A DNA stretch of 64,000 nucleotides from Cupriavidus necator (GCA_022041995.1 CP074382.1:682001-746000); one strand, 5' to 3'. Counted from the first letter of the stretch, positions 20,858-30,302 are shown. The notes: generated from the letters alone by a model not told the origin. Numbers and translations are program-made.

Positions 20858-21118
20858 TCACCGCGTGCGACTGGCTCCAGGCTGCTTCCAGGCTTTCAGG
20901 AACTTATAGCGCACCTCAGCGCCGACAGGAGGAATCAGCAAGGTGTAATTGGCGCCGAGTAGTGCTTTCATGGCGTCGTCGCCGCTCGTTGCGACCGCCT
21001 CACCGAAGGCGTTCATCACGGCCTCGGGCGAAGCGAAGTTCTTTTGCGCGAAGGCCGGCATTATCGTCAGCACGACGAGCACCAGACCAAGCGAAACGCT
21101 GCCCTTATTAAACGGCAT
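20858..21118 (-). pseudogene. DUF2950 protein, N-terminal remnant
   Basis: From ATG 21118: MPFNKGSVSLGLVLVVLTIM then PAFAQ, a signal peptide. It continues KNFASPEAVMNAFGEAVATS…ALLGANYTLLIPP, the start of the periplasmic DUF2950 family, and ends abruptly after about 85 codons (usual length about 300). DUF2950 genes normally follow a DUF3300 gene, whose Gly-rich tail is found immediately upstream, so this is the relic of that pair. Confidence 0.72.
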
Positions 21119-21158
21119 CGAACAACTTGTTGTATGCGGTCCATATCGCGTCCCTCGC

Positions 21159-21232
21159 TCAACGCCGACCTCCGCCACCGCGGCCACCTCCGAAATAACC
21201 TCCGCCACCTCCACCACGGCCACCTCCACCGC
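21159..21232 (-). pseudogene. DUF3300 gene, Gly-rich 3' tail
   Basis: Encodes SGGGGRGGGGGGYFGGGRGG ending GRR-stop, the low-complexity tail typical of DUF3300 proteins, 41 bp before the DUF2950 start. It is fused upstream to IS5 sequence. Confidence 0.6.
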
Positions 21233-21505
21233 TTCGTGCCTTCTTCATCATCAGCCCGCGCTCGCACAGCATGACGCCGATCTCGTCGAACAGCGTTAGC
21301 GTCAGCTCTGCTCGACAAGCAGGCGGCGAAACTTGAGTAGCGTCGTCTCGTCCGGCGCTGCTTCGACCGCCAAGTCGATTCCGGCAAACGCGCGCATCGC
21401 CATGCTGTCATACAGCGCGCCTTCCAGCGCTTCGTCAGACAGTCCATACCACTGCTGCAGGAAGTAGATGCCAGTCCGATTGGCACCCGCCCGCGTTTCA
21501 GCCGA
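21233..21505 (-). pseudogene. IS5-family transposase, N-terminal remnant
   Basis: Minus strand reads YFLQQWYGLSDEALEGALYD, then AMRAFAGIDLAVEAAPDETT and LLKFRRLLVEQ, then after an indel LFDEIGVMLCERGLMMKKA. This is the start of IS5-group transposases. It is truncated on one side by the DUF3300 tail and on the other by IS3 copy 2. Confidence 0.75.
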
Positions 21506-21579
21506 TACCGTCTAAATGATCTGCGATCATGAATCGCCCCGGGTTTTGAGGAGGCTCCAACTCTTGCGAGAATGGAGCC

Positions 21580-21903
21580 ATGAACAAGCAGATCAAGCAT
21601 TCCCCCGAAGTCCAAGATCGGGCTGTTCGCCTGGTGCGAGAGCAACTCGGCGAGCATCCTTCGCTATGGGCGGCGGTCCAGGCCATCGCCCCAAAGATTG
21701 GGTGCTCGGCCCATACATTGTTGAAATGGGTCAAGCGTGACCAGGTGGATAGCGGCGAACGCGACGGCGTCACGACGGCAGAGCGAGAGCGCATCAAGGC
21801 GCTGGAGCGTGAAGTCAAGGAATTGCGCCGGGCCAATGAGATTTTGAAGCTGGCCAGTGCGTTTTTCGCCCAGGCGGAGCTCGACCGCCGGCTCAAGTCC
21901 TGA
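21580..21903 (+). CDS. IS3 orfA, copy 2
   Basis: 107 aa. HTH domain ([21 protein letters not shown], residues about 31-51) followed by a leucine-zipper-like helix ([20 protein letters not shown]) used for multimerisation. It ends [13 protein letters not shown]. The TGA overlaps the orfB frame, the normal arrangement for -1 frameshift production of OrfAB. This is the only intact orfA for this IS in the window. Confidence 0.92.
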   Translation: MNKQIKHSPEVQDRAVRLVREQLGEHPSLWAAVQAIAPKIGCSAHTLLKWVKRDQVDSGERDGVTTAERERIKALEREVKELRRANEILKLASAFFAQAELDRRLKS

Positions 21904-22814
21904 AGGCCTTCGTCGATGAGCATCGAGATGCCTTCGGGGTCGAGCCGATCTGCCAAGTCTTGCAGATTGCCCCGTCGTGTTACCGACGCCATGCCGCACG
22001 GCTTCGTGATCCGTCGCGACGTAGCGCCCGTGCAATTCGCGATGAGCGTCTGCGGCCTGCGATCAAGCGGGTCTGGGAGGACAATATGCAGGTCTATGGT
22101 GCGGACAAAGTCTGGAAACAGATGAATCGGGAAGGCATGGCGGTGGCGCGCTGCACGGTCGAACGGCTGATGAAGCAGCTTGGCCTGGCGGGGGTGCGCC
22201 GGGGCAAGAAGAAGCGCACCACAGTGGCCGACGACTCGGTGCCGTGCCCTCTGGATCGCGTCAAGCGCCAGTTCCACGCCACACGGCCCAACCAACTGTG
22301 GGTGAGTGATTTCACCTACGTTTCGACTTGGCAGGGCTGGCTGTACGTGGCCTTCGTGATCGACGTGTTCGCCCGCTGTATTGTTGGCTGGCGCGTCAGC
22401 ACTTCGATGACCACGGACTTCGTTCTGGATGCCTTGGAGCAGGCGCTCTACGCGCGCCATCCCGACAACGACGGGACGCTCATTCACCATTCTGACAGGG
22501 GATCGCAATACGTCAGCATTCGCTATACCGAGAGGCTTTCTGAAGCCGGCATTGAGCCGTCGGTGGGCAGCCGCGGTGACTCCTACGACAACGCACTGGC
22601 TGAGACCATCAATGGCCTGTACAAGGCCGAACTGATCCACAGGCGTGGCCCCTGGAAATCCCGCGAGGCCGTGGAGCTTGCAACCTTGGAATGGGTGGCC
22701 TGGTTCAACAACCACCGCCTGATGGAATACCTCGGCTATATCCCGCCGGCTGAAGCTGAGGCAAACTACTATCGGCAACTCAGCGATACCGCTGCGGCCC
22801 CGGCATCAACTTAA
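21897..22814 (+). CDS. IS3 orfB (DDE integrase subunit), copy 2
   Basis: Catalytic half of the IS3 transposase. The frame is open from 21897 inside the orfA stop region. [20 protein letters not shown] precedes the HTH_21-like region, then the core [14 protein letters not shown] / [11 protein letters not shown] / [17 protein letters not shown] gives D,D(35)E. Nearly identical to copy 1. Expected to be translated as an OrfAB fusion. Confidence 0.92.
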   Translation, partial: VLKAFVDEHRDAFGVEPICQVLQIAPSCYRRHAARLRDPSRRSARAIRDERLRPAIKRVWEDNMQVYGADKVWKQMNREGMAVARCTVERLMKQLGLAGVRRGKKKRTTVADDSVPCPLDRVKRQFHATRPNQLWVSDFTYVSTWQGWLYVAFVIDVFARCIVGWRVSTSMTTDFVLDALEQALYARHPDNDGTLIHHSDRGSQYVSIRYTERLSEAGIEPSVGSRGDSYDNALAETINGLYKAELIHRRGPWKSREAVELATLEWVAWFNNHRLMEYLGYIPPAEAEANYYRQLSDTAAAPAST

Positions 22815-22848
22815 ACAAAACAGCCTCCTCGATTCCCGGGGTGATTCA

Positions 22849-23692
22849 ACCTCGAGCCGCCAGCCGCGATCAACTTGCCTTCGGCCTGTACCTGCCTGGG
22901 GCCGAGATCATGCTCGCCGCCTCATTACACAGCGTGTACGAGAACGAACGCCAGATCCTGTTCGAGCATCTGGACCGCCTGCAATCCGACGACTTGCTCT
23001 TGCTCGACCGCGGCTACCCCGCCCGCTGGCTGGTGGCCGTACTCAACCAACGAAACATCCCTTTCTGCATGCGTGCCGACGGCAGCGGCTTTGCTGCCGT
23101 ACGGCGCTTCGTGCGCTCTGGCCGTGACGAGGCCATCGTCACGCTCCCCGCTCCAGCCCGCATTGACGCGCGCGACTACGAGTGTGCGGCTACCCCGCAG
23201 ACCGTTCGGCTGATCCGGCAGATCTCGCCAGCCGGCAAGGTGCGCGTGCTCATCACCAATCTGCTCGACATGCACCGCTATCCAGCGGCCACCTTCCGCG
23301 ACCTTTACCATCAACGCTGGCGCCTCGAGGAGGCGTACAAACGCCTCAAGCACCGCATGGGACTCGAACATCTGTCCGGCCTCTCGCAGTTGGCTGCCAG
23401 GCAGGACTTCGGCGCCAAAATCCTCAGTGATAACCTGCACGCTCTATGCTGCTTCAGCGCCGTGCAGGAACATGAGATTGACTCGAACTATCGGATCATC
23501 CGAACCTACGCCATCACCGCTCTCAAACCTGTCCTGCCAGCGGCGCTACTGGGACTGCGCTGGGCCAAGGCTGCGCTGAATGAGACCTTGGCCTTGATCG
23601 CAACACGTACCCATCGCGTGCGACCGGTTCGCGCTAAACCACGTCCGCCTCGCCAGAAACCTCATCGACATGCCGCCTATAAGGCTTGCTGA
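22849..23692 (+). pseudogene. IS4-family transposase, 5'-truncated by IS3
   Basis: Open from the IS3 right end. It contains the second Asp motif (LLLLDRGYPARWLVAVLNQR) and the IS4 YREK-type signature YHQRWRLEEAYKRLKHRMGL with the catalytic Glu, then a basic C terminus. The first third, with the first Asp, is missing. The distal inverted repeat (GGGTGGATTGACAG, ending about 23716) abuts the IS110 gene, so this IS4 had inserted into IS110 before IS3 cut it. Confidence 0.85.
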
Positions 23693-23716
23693 TGTCCTTA
23701 TCTTGGGTGGATTGAC

Positions 23717-24094
23717 AGTAACCCTCGCAGACTGTTCATCTGCATCGTTCGCATCTTAATTTTCTGTTGCCGCAACCGATGCAGCGCCAGAACGGCCTGC
23801 TGCGATTCGGTCTTGACTGCGACGGCCTTGCTTGGCATCTGTGTGGCCATCCAGATCGCGCGCATCCGCCGGGTCATTCTTGTTGCCGATCACGAATGCC
23901 TTGACGAACTTGGCCGGCATCAGCTTGACCTGATGGCCCATCTCGATCAATCGCCGTGCCCAGTGCTGGGCACCGCCACAGGCCTCCATACCAATCAAAC
24001 AGGGTTCGCGATTCGCAAAATGTTCGAGGAACACGGCGCGCTTCAGTTGCTTGTTTATGATTTCACCTGTGTCAGCATCCACCCAGTGAAGCTG
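23717..24094 (-). pseudogene. IS110-family transposase, exon 2 (frameshifted, 3'-truncated)
   Basis: Continuation of an IS110 DEDD transposase after the group II intron: QLHWVDADTGEIINKQLKR, then CLIGMEACGGAQHWARRLIE and GNKNDPADAR. Near 23865 two bases (one GC of a CGCGCG run) appear lost, shifting AIWMATQMPSKAVAVKTESQ out of frame. The gene ends at the IS4 end at about 23716. Exon 1 is at 26291-26335. Confidence 0.85.
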
Positions 24095-24128
24095 GTCGGG
24101 TAGCAGCGACGCATTACTGCGCCGCCGC

Positions 24129-24169
24129 CCCCTCAGAACCGGACGTGCAGGTCGCCCCGCATCCGGCTC
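24129..24169 (-). ncRNA. group II intron domain V
   Basis: Minus strand begins GAGCCGGATGCGGGGCGACC and ends CGTCCGGTTCTGAGGGGG: two base-paired arms with the AGC-type catalytic triad region and bulge typical of domain V. Domain VI and the 3' splice site follow within 35 bases. Confidence 0.85.
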
Positions 24170-24180
24170 AAGCCATTCCT

Positions 24181-25680
24181 TCAGCGCCACTGGGTGGCAC
24201 CGGACAGCCCGGCGGAACGTTTCGCGGTTCGACGGCGGGCAAGGTAGATGTCCCATGCCGGATCAAACGGATTAGCCAGTCCCCGGATTTTGACGTGGCG
24301 CTGGATGGCGGCCGTCGCTGCGCGGAAGAGTTGCAGGCCGCAGGTGTCATCCTCGGTCGAACCCTTCGTTGCAAAATCCCAGGACCGATGTCCGTCACAC
24401 CGGAAGTAACGTTTCCTGACCCACCGGGCTCCTTTCGTGGGGTGCCTACGTCTTGCCCACTTCCAGAGCAGGTGCCAGATGTGCGAGTCGATCGTTGAGA
24501 AGGTCGCTTTTGCCACGACGTGGCGATGATACATAGTCCAACCCCGAATGATCGGGTTCAGCCTACGGATCAACGCCTCTTGGGTGACACTCGCGTTGCC
24601 CTTGATGACTTCCCTGACCTTGTCGAGCAGCGATTTGATACTTTTCTTCGCTGGCTTGATCAGCAGTTTGCCGCCGTACTTGCGCACGTTTTGGCCAAGG
24701 AAATCGAAACCCTCCGCTATGTTGGTGATCCTGGTCTTCTCTTCCGAGAGTTCCAGACCTCGGGCGGCCATAAACTGCCTGACCGCGGGAAGCACCCGGG
24801 ATTCCAGCACATCTCTCGACACGCCAGTCACCACAAAGTCATCGGCATAACGGACGACGTTGAGCTGAGCCTTGCTGCGAGCAAGTTTGGATGTTCCCAC
24901 ACTTGCATGGACTGCCGCTTCAAGCCCATCCAGCGCCATATTCGCGATGACGGGCGAGATAACTCCCCCTTGGGGTGTACCCGCCCGCGACTCGAACAGA
25001 GTTCCCTCATCGATATATCCGGCCTGAAGCCACTTTCGCAGAACCCCCTTATCCATCGGTACGTTCTCCAGGAACCAGGAATGACTGAAGTTGTCGAAAC
25101 AGCCTCGAATGTCACCCTCCAGAACCCATTCTGGCGAGGCACGCTTAGCCAGAACGTTGAAGCACTGCTCGATGGCATCGGCGGTCGAGCGTCCGGACCG
25201 AAAGCCGTAGGAATTGGCATCCGCCAGAGTCTCCGCGACGGGTTCCAGAGCGAGCTTCCATAAAGCCTGCATCGCCCGGCACCGCATACAAGGAATTCCT
25301 AACGGACGCTTCTTGCCGTTACTCTTGGGAATGTAAACCCGCCGCAGCGGCATCGCCCGATAGCCGCGATGACGTAGCGACACCATTCCGTTCCATCTGG
25401 CCGCCGGGGACGGCCATATCCTGCCATCCACCCCCGGCGTCCTCTTACCGCGATTTTCCGTCACACGCTTCACGGCCAACATCTTGCCGCTATGCGAGCG
25501 GGTCAGCAGACGTTGCAAGGCTTTCACCTTGCCCCATCGGCCTTCCCGGACCACCTTGGCGATACGCACCTGAAGCCGTTTCACCTCTGCCTCAATGTGC
25601 GGCCAGTTCGCCTGATCCCACATCTGTGCAGCGTGCGAGGACGCACCAGCTCCCGACACTTTCGCATCGTACGCCGTCAT
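24181..25680 (-). CDS. ltrA: group II intron reverse transcriptase/maturase
   Basis: 499 aa from ATG 25680, preceded by GAGGGAAAGC; a longer frame to 25836 runs back into intron RNA domains. RT motifs: TPGVDGRIW, RRVYIPKSNGKKRPLGIPCM, SYGFRSGRSTADAIEQCF, GDIRGCFDNFSHSWF (motif A Asp), RAGTPQGGVISPVIANMALD and VVRYADDFVVTG (catalytic YADD). The maturase (X) domain follows (NPIIRGWTMYHRHV, WARRRHPTKGARWVRKRYF). The protein ends soon after ANPFDPAWDIYLARR without a Cys-containing HNH endonuclease, suggesting an En-minus type. The ORF ends 12 bp before domain V. Confidence 0.94.
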   Translation of the reverse strand: MTAYDAKVSGAGASSHAAQMWDQANWPHIEAEVKRLQVRIAKVVREGRWGKVKALQRLLTRSHSGKMLAVKRVTENRGKRTPGVDGRIWPSPAARWNGMVSLRHRGYRAMPLRRVYIPKSNGKKRPLGIPCMRCRAMQALWKLALEPVAETLADANSYGFRSGRSTADAIEQCFNVLAKRASPEWVLEGDIRGCFDNFSHSWFLENVPMDKGVLRKWLQAGYIDEGTLFESRAGTPQGGVISPVIANMALDGLEAAVHASVGTSKLARSKAQLNVVRYADDFVVTGVSRDVLESRVLPAVRQFMAARGLELSEEKTRITNIAEGFDFLGQNVRKYGGKLLIKPAKKSIKSLLDKVREVIKGNASVTQEALIRRLNPIIRGWTMYHRHVVAKATFSTIDSHIWHLLWKWARRRHPTKGARWVRKRYFRCDGHRSWDFATKGSTEDDTCGLQLFRAATAAIQRHVKIRGLANPFDPAWDIYLARRRTAKRSAGLSGATQWR

Positions 25681-26290
25681 CTGCTTTCCCTCGTATAACG
25701 GTTGGTCAAAGTTCTCTCGCCATGAATGACCCTGCGGAAGTCTGCCCACTTTCGTGTCGGGCAATGTTGCAGCCCGTATCCCGGCCATTACAGCCGGGCG
25801 TTCGCTTTCTCCGCATTCCTTTACCCACCGTGCCAACAGCGTTCCTTACGGTTCGCCTGCCGTCACCGGCAGCATGATGGGCTTACCCTGTTCCGCATGA
25901 ATCTCCGAGCGGGGCGGACCCTTCCTCTTCGCCGGCGGCTGGTTGTCCATGGTGGTCCAGTCTTCGAAGACCACTCCTCACCGCATACCGTTTTGGTTCA
26001 AGCCTGTCAGCACGTTTGGCTTGTCAAAGATCACGACGTTTATCAGAAGTTCACATATGTTGGTCGTACCCACTCATCCCTTGCTCCTCTCCGCCTTCGT
26101 GCTGGCAGATTCCGCTTCGCCTCGCGGCTGGGCGTACCGGTTATCCGGCGGCTACGTTGTCCCCAGAGCTTCACACCGAGCTGTTACCGGCTCCGCATGT
26201 CTGGGTAGGGAACGGTTGATGGAACAACCGGTTTCGTCAGGCCATACGTTCTCCTGTGAAACAGAAATTCAGGCGACTTGCAGGTCGCAC

Positions 26291-26335
26291 GAAGACATTT
26301 TTCGCGATGTCCACCCCGACCGTTGTGCGCATCAT
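26291..26335 (-). pseudogene. IS110-family transposase, exon 1
   Basis: ATGATGCGCACAACG… encodes MMRTTVGVDIAKNVF, the first 15 codons of an IS110-type transposase including the first catalytic Asp of the DEDD set. A good ribosome site (GGAGGGTTCGAA) lies directly upstream. The intron begins after GTCTTC. The rest is at 23717-24094. Confidence 0.85.
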
Positions 26336-26454
26336 TTCGAACCCTCCGCTGAAGGAAGTCAGTGATCTTCCTCATTCTGGCCACATTGATGCCGTCCGAA
26401 TGTGAGGAATCGCTCATTTCTCGGCTCACCTCCGGTAGGTGGGGGCGTTCATTC

Positions 26455-27565
26455 CATGCTTATCCGGTTGTCTCCCAAGCCCTCTACCGATAGTATGTTG
26501 GTCATCTGTGCCACCCCGGGGCAACCATGGTTATTGACGTGCTTGACCGAGGCGATCTGCCGTTTCCGGGCTCGCTGCCGGAGTTTCAGCGGATGTTTCC
26601 AGACGAAGCGGCATGCATGGCCTACCTTGAGCGCGCTCGATGGAGCGATGGGTTCATTTGTGACCACTGTGGCTTGCTTGGTGAGCCGTACCGCTTTGCC
26701 AATCGCCCCGGCGTTTTCCGTTGTCGCCATTGCACACGCGACACGAGCCTCACTGCTGGCACCGTCATGGAGCGCACGCACACACCGCTGTCGGTTTGGT
26801 TCTGGGCGGCGTAACTGGTCGCCAGTCAGACACCTGGCATGTCGGCCGTTCAGTTCCAGCGCCAACTCGGCCTGTCGCGTTACGAGACCGCCTTCCAGAT
26901 ACTCCACAAGTTGCGCGCCGGCATGGTGCGCCCCGACCAGGATCGGATCGGTGGCAAGCCTGAGGAACACGTCGAGGCCGATGAGGCCTACGTCGGTGGG
27001 CGTACTCGCGGCAAAGGCAGGGGCGTGCACGACATGGTTCTTGTGGCCGGCGCTGTCGAGGTTCGGCAACGCAAACTTGCCGGCAGCCGCAACAAACGCA
27101 AGAGCGGACGGTATGCCGGACGAGTTCGGCTCGCTCTGGTTCCTGACCGAAGTGCCCGGTCGCTGGGCGGATTCATCGAGCGTACCGTTGCACCCGGCGC
27201 AACCATCATCACCGACGACTGGAACGGTTATGCCAAGCTGGGCGAGCGCGGCTATGGCCATATCGCCATCGCGCAGCGCGGTGAGATGCAAGTGACCGAA
27301 TCCTTCCTGCCGATCATTCACCTTGTGTTCTCCAATCTCAAGACCTGGCTGCGCGGAATTCATCACGGTGTCAGCCCGCAGCACCTGCAAGCCTATCTCA
27401 ACGAATTCACCTTCCGCTTCAACCGTCGTTTCTATCCCTTCAATGCATTTCGCTCCCTGCTCGGCATCGCTGGTGACGTCACCGCGCCGACCTATGCCGA
27501 GCTCTATGCCAAAAAATCCCTACCCACTATATCTAGTAGGTTTGGGAGCTAACCGGATAAGCACG
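26455..27565 (+). mobile_element. IS1595-family element with 8-bp target duplication
   Basis: 1111 bp. Ends read inward CATGCTTATCCGGTTG (left) and CGTGCTTATCCGGTTA (right). GTTCATTC is duplicated at 26447-26454 and 27566-27573, the 8-bp duplication expected for IS1595. The transposase has an in-frame stop. Confidence 0.88.
26527..27552 (+). pseudogene. IS1595-family transposase with in-frame stop
   Basis: The N-terminal zinc ribbon (CDHCG…YRFANRPGVFRCRHC) leads to SLTAGTVMERTHTPLSVWFW, then TAA at 26812-26814 where an aromatic residue such as Tyr is expected. The same frame continues with LVASQTPGMSAVQFQRQLGL and the ISXO2-like DDE domain (HVEADEAYVGGRTRGKGRG, TIITDDWNGYAKL, ESFLPIIHLVFSNLKTWLRG). 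A single point mutation therefore separates it from an intact gene. Reinitiation at ATG 26839 could make a protein lacking the zinc ribbon. Confidence 0.9.
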
Positions 27566-27591
27566 GTTCATTCCATTTGTCGCGTCAGCCG

Positions 27592-28070
27592 CTAGTGTCC
27601 TGTTCCGCTAATACGTGAACAAAGTCGATGCAACTTCTCGAGAATCGAGTCCGCAGTGGCAGTCCAGCGAAACGGCTGGCAGTTCGTGTTGTACGCGGTG
27701 ACGAAATGGTCGATGCGTTGGACCAACTGCTTGACGCTGGTGAACGAGCCGCGACGGATGGCCTTATCGGTAATCAGCGAGAAGAAGCGTTCGACCTGAT
27801 TGAGCCAGGAACTGTAAGTCGGGATGAAGTGCATGTGCCAACGCGGGCGCGCTGCCAGCCAGGCCTTGATCTTCGGGTGGCTGTGCGTGGCGTAGTTGTC
27901 GGCGATGCAGTGAATATCCGATCTCTCGCAAGAACGACAGGAACTCCTGGTGACGATGGCGCGGTTTGCAACGAGCCAGCACGGCTCCATTCAGGACGTT
28001 CAGCGCGGCAAACAGCGTAGTGGTGCCATGACGTTTGTAGTCGTGCGTGACACCCTCAACGTATCCGAAT
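27592..28070 (-). pseudogene. IS630-family transposase, 3' portion (decayed)
   Basis: Reads GYVEGVTHDYKRHGTTTLFA…HRHQEFLSFLREI, then after a short deletion DIHCIADNYATHSHPKIKAW…PTYSSWLNQVERFFSLITDK with the second Asp and the Glu. The 5' portion continues beyond the IS256 at 29522. Distinct from the IS630s at 3.3 and 18.5 kb. Confidence 0.82.
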
Positions 28071-28079
28071 CCCAGGGGT

Positions 28080-29512
28080 GAGCTAAAGTCGAAAGTGGTG
28101 TACGGGCGGGGAATTTGAGGCGCGGAGTAGAGGGCGGTGGAGCTTTCCGCTGAGAATCTGATTGTCGAGATCGGAAACCAGCACACAAGAAAACTCCACC
28201 ATGAGCAAGGATAAATGTAAAGAAGCAGTCGGTCTATCGGAAATCGGGCTTGGGCTCGAGGAGCTGATCAGGCGCGGGGCCCGGCGGGTCATCCAGGAGG
28301 CGATTGAAGTGGAGCTGGCAGAGCTGCTTGAGCAGTTCAGTAACGTCAAGACCTTGAGCGGCCAGCGCGCCGTGGTTCGCAATGGCTACCTCCCGGAGCG
28401 AGAGGTGCTGACGGGTGCCGGACCGATTGCCGTGAAGGTGCCCAAGGTGCGCGACCGGTCCGGGTCTGGCGTGAAGTTCAACTCGGCGATCGTGCCGCCA
28501 TATGTGAGGAAGTCACCACGGGTGAGTGCGGCGCTGCCCTGGCTGTATCTGAAGGGAATCTCGACAGGCGACATGAGCGAGGCGCTGTCGGTGCTGCTGG
28601 GCGAAGATGCCAAAGGGCTATCGGCCAACGTGGTGAGCCGATTGAAGGCGCAGTGGGCAGACGAGCATGCACGCTGGAATCAGCGTGATCTGTCGGCGGC
28701 GCGCTATGTGTATTGGTGGGTGGACGGCATCCACACGGGTCTGCGCAGCGAGGGCTCGGACGGGCAATGCCTGCTGGTGATCATCGGCGTCACGCCCGAC
28801 GGCAGGAAGGAGCGCGTGGCGATCGGTGACGGCTATCGGGAATCGAAGGCATCGTGGGCGGAAGTACTGTTGGATCTGAAATCCCGCGGCCTGCAGGCTG
28901 GCCCGCTGGCGGCGGTCGGCGATGGCGCCATGGGATTCTGGGCTGCCCTGGAGGAGGTGTTCCCAGCCACGCGCGCCCAGCGTTGCTGGTTCCACAAGAT
29001 GGGCAATGTCCTGAACGCCTTGCCAAAATCCCAGCACGGCCGCGCCAAGGCAGATCTGCAGGCGATTTGGATGGCGGCCACCCGCGCAGATGCCTTTGCT
29101 GCCTTCGATCGCTTTGTGACGATCTACGGTGCCAAGTACCCCAAGGCCGCCGGCGTGCTCACCAAAGATCGAGACACCCTGTTGACGTTCTACGACTTCC
29201 CGGCCGAGCACTGGCAGCACATTCGCACGACGAACGCGATTGAGTCGACCTTCGCGACTGTGCGTCACCGCACGACGCGCACGCGAAATTGTGTGTCACG
29301 AGCGACCTTCCTTGGCTTGGCCTTCAAGCTGATCGAGGAAGCCGAGAAAACCTGGCGCCGCATCAACGGTGCCGAACATATCGAACTGCTCCTGAAGGGC
29401 ATCCCCTTCAAGGACGGTGCGCCGGCGCAAGACAATCCGCCGGATCAGCAGAAACTCGTCGCCTGACGACCGGCCACGATCAACCTTCGTACACCAGATT
29501 TGACTTTATCTC
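28080..29512 (+). mobile_element. IS256-family element inside IS630, 9-bp target duplication
   Basis: 1433 bp. Ends read inward GAGCTAAAGTCGAAAGTGGT and GAGATAAAGTCAAATCTGGT. CCCAGGGGT is duplicated at 28071-28079 and 29513-29521. Excising it with one duplicate rejoins the IS630 frame as QPMLPLGFGYVEGVTHDYKR, so the order is IS630 first, IS256 later. Confidence 0.92.
28201..29466 (+). CDS. IS256-family transposase
   Basis: 421 aa from ATG 28201 (MSKDKCKEAVGLSEIGLGLE), which follows AAACTCCACC; the frame extends upstream without a good start. Mutator-type motifs: YVYWWVDGIHTGLRSE (first Asp), PLAAVGDGAMGFWAALEEVF with the second Asp, AQRCWFHKMGNVLNALP (C-x2-H) and IRTTNAIESTFATVRHRT with the catalytic Glu. 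Intact and probably functional. Confidence 0.93.
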   Translation: MSKDKCKEAVGLSEIGLGLEELIRRGARRVIQEAIEVELAELLEQFSNVKTLSGQRAVVRNGYLPEREVLTGAGPIAVKVPKVRDRSGSGVKFNSAIVPPYVRKSPRVSAALPWLYLKGISTGDMSEALSVLLGEDAKGLSANVVSRLKAQWADEHARWNQRDLSAARYVYWWVDGIHTGLRSEGSDGQCLLVIIGVTPDGRKERVAIGDGYRESKASWAEVLLDLKSRGLQAGPLAAVGDGAMGFWAALEEVFPATRAQRCWFHKMGNVLNALPKSQHGRAKADLQAIWMAATRADAFAAFDRFVTIYGAKYPKAAGVLTKDRDTLLTFYDFPAEHWQHIRTTNAIESTFATVRHRTTRTRNCVSRATFLGLAFKLIEEAEKTWRRINGAEHIELLLKGIPFKDGAPAQDNPPDQQKLVA

Positions 29513-29521
29513 CCCAGGGGT

Positions 29522-29834
29522 AGCATCGGCTGCGTGCGCTCCAGTGCCTGGCACTGGCTCTTCTCGTCGACGCACAGAACCAGCGCATTGTCAGGCGGAC
29601 TCAGGTACAGACCTACCACGTCGCGCAGCTTCTCGACAAAGAAAGGGTCGGTGGACAGCTTGAAGCTCTCGGTAAGATGAGGCTGCAGCCCGAAGAGCTG
29701 AAGTAGCGCTGCACGCTGCTCTTGGAGATGCCTGTCTCGGCCGCGACGGAACACACGCTCCAGTGTGTCGAGCCGTTGGGCGGCTTGGTATGCAAAGTGG
29801 TTTGGATCAACTGCGCCGGCCCGGCACGCCGCAA
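29522..29834 (-). pseudogene. IS630-family transposase, 5' portion
   Basis: Reads [20 protein letters not shown]…SSVQRYF, then one base out of frame [20 protein letters not shown]…[20 protein letters not shown]. Upstream (N-terminal) sequence is replaced at about 29835 by the start of an IS21 istA, so the first ~100 codons are missing. Confidence 0.8.
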
Positions 29835-30140
29835 ATAGTCCCAAACCGTCGTCGGCGACATGCTCAGCGCACTGGCAATTTCCCGCTTAGATCGCCCGCA
29901 CTCAAGGTGCAGACGCAATACCTCTCTGATTTGGCGCATGAATAACCTCTTGTTCGGAAATTGGCATCTCTCGACGAAACGAAATCGTCGAGAGTGCCAT
30001 GGTTATCCATCCGGCGGGATTTTCTACCCCCGGCAAGGTGATCGGATTCCCGTAGAATCCATGGCCGCTTTGCCGTGGAATCGCCGGTCGGATTCGAGTG
30101 GAATCAGTGGTCGGCTTGGCGTGGAATACGCAGACAATCG
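29835..30140 (-). mobile_element. IS21-family left end with istA N-terminal fragment
   Basis: From ATG 29939 the minus strand encodes [20 protein letters not shown] and [20 protein letters not shown], the istA HTH, fused to IS630 sequence. From 30040 to 30135 several copies of a GGATTC…GGAATC-like repeat occur (GTGGAATCGCCGG, GTGGAATCAGTGG, GTGGAATACGCA), as in the multiple transposase sites at IS21 termini. Confidence 0.7.
29963..29998. repeat. stem-loop in the istA leader
   Basis: Perfect 10-bp stem CTCTCGACGA/TCGTCGAGAG with a 7-base loop, extended by GGCA/TGCC. It lies 24 bp upstream of the istA start in the IS21 remnant; no T-tract follows. Confidence 0.55.
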
Positions 30141-30149
30141 TCACGGCAC

Positions 30150-30302
30150 GATTATTGTGACCGGCGACGCTAGAAAAACATCGATCATAATAACTATGAC
30201 TATGCCCCCTCGACAAAGGCAATTTACGCCCGTCAACTTGACAGAGCCAAATTAGCAGATACTTTGTTTTACGGAATGTCAAAAAATGGAGGAATGGCTG
30301 GA
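30150..30302. other. AT-rich intergenic region
   Basis: Between the IS21 end and the methyltransferase stop. No gene, and no clear terminator for the methyltransferase operon. Confidence 0.4.

Larger units (their letters stand above)
21530..22848 (+). mobile_element. IS3-family element, copy 2 (IS51-like), intact
   Basis: 1319 bp, same ends as copy 1 (TGAATCGCCCCGGGTTTTGA and inverted TGAATCACCCCGGGAATCGA). Both ORFs are open. No target duplication is seen: the left flank is IS5 debris and the right flank is an IS4 gene lacking its 5' half, so it also marks a rearrangement junction. Confidence 0.92.
24095..26290 (-). mobile_element. group II intron inside an IS110 transposase gene
   Basis: 2196 bp on the minus strand. 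The 5' end is GTGCGACCTGC (consensus GUGYG) at 26290. The 3' end is CTACCCGAC at 24095, just after domains V and VI. Exact removal joins codons MMRTTVGVDIAKNVF to QLHWVDADTGE, restoring the IS110 N terminus. GAAGAC (minus strand, 25965-25960) can pair as EBS1 with the last six exon bases GTCTTC (26296-26291). It carries a maturase ORF. Confidence 0.92.

Noticed and set aside
21150-21240. Gly-codon-rich tract as a tandem repeat or ncRNA
   Set aside because: In frame it encodes the Gly-rich tail of a DUF3300 protein followed by the DUF2950 start.
29940-30140. Repeated GGAATC-like motifs as a CRISPR array or plasmid iterons
   Set aside because: Repeats are short, unevenly spaced and directly next to an istA start, which fits IS21 terminal binding sites better.
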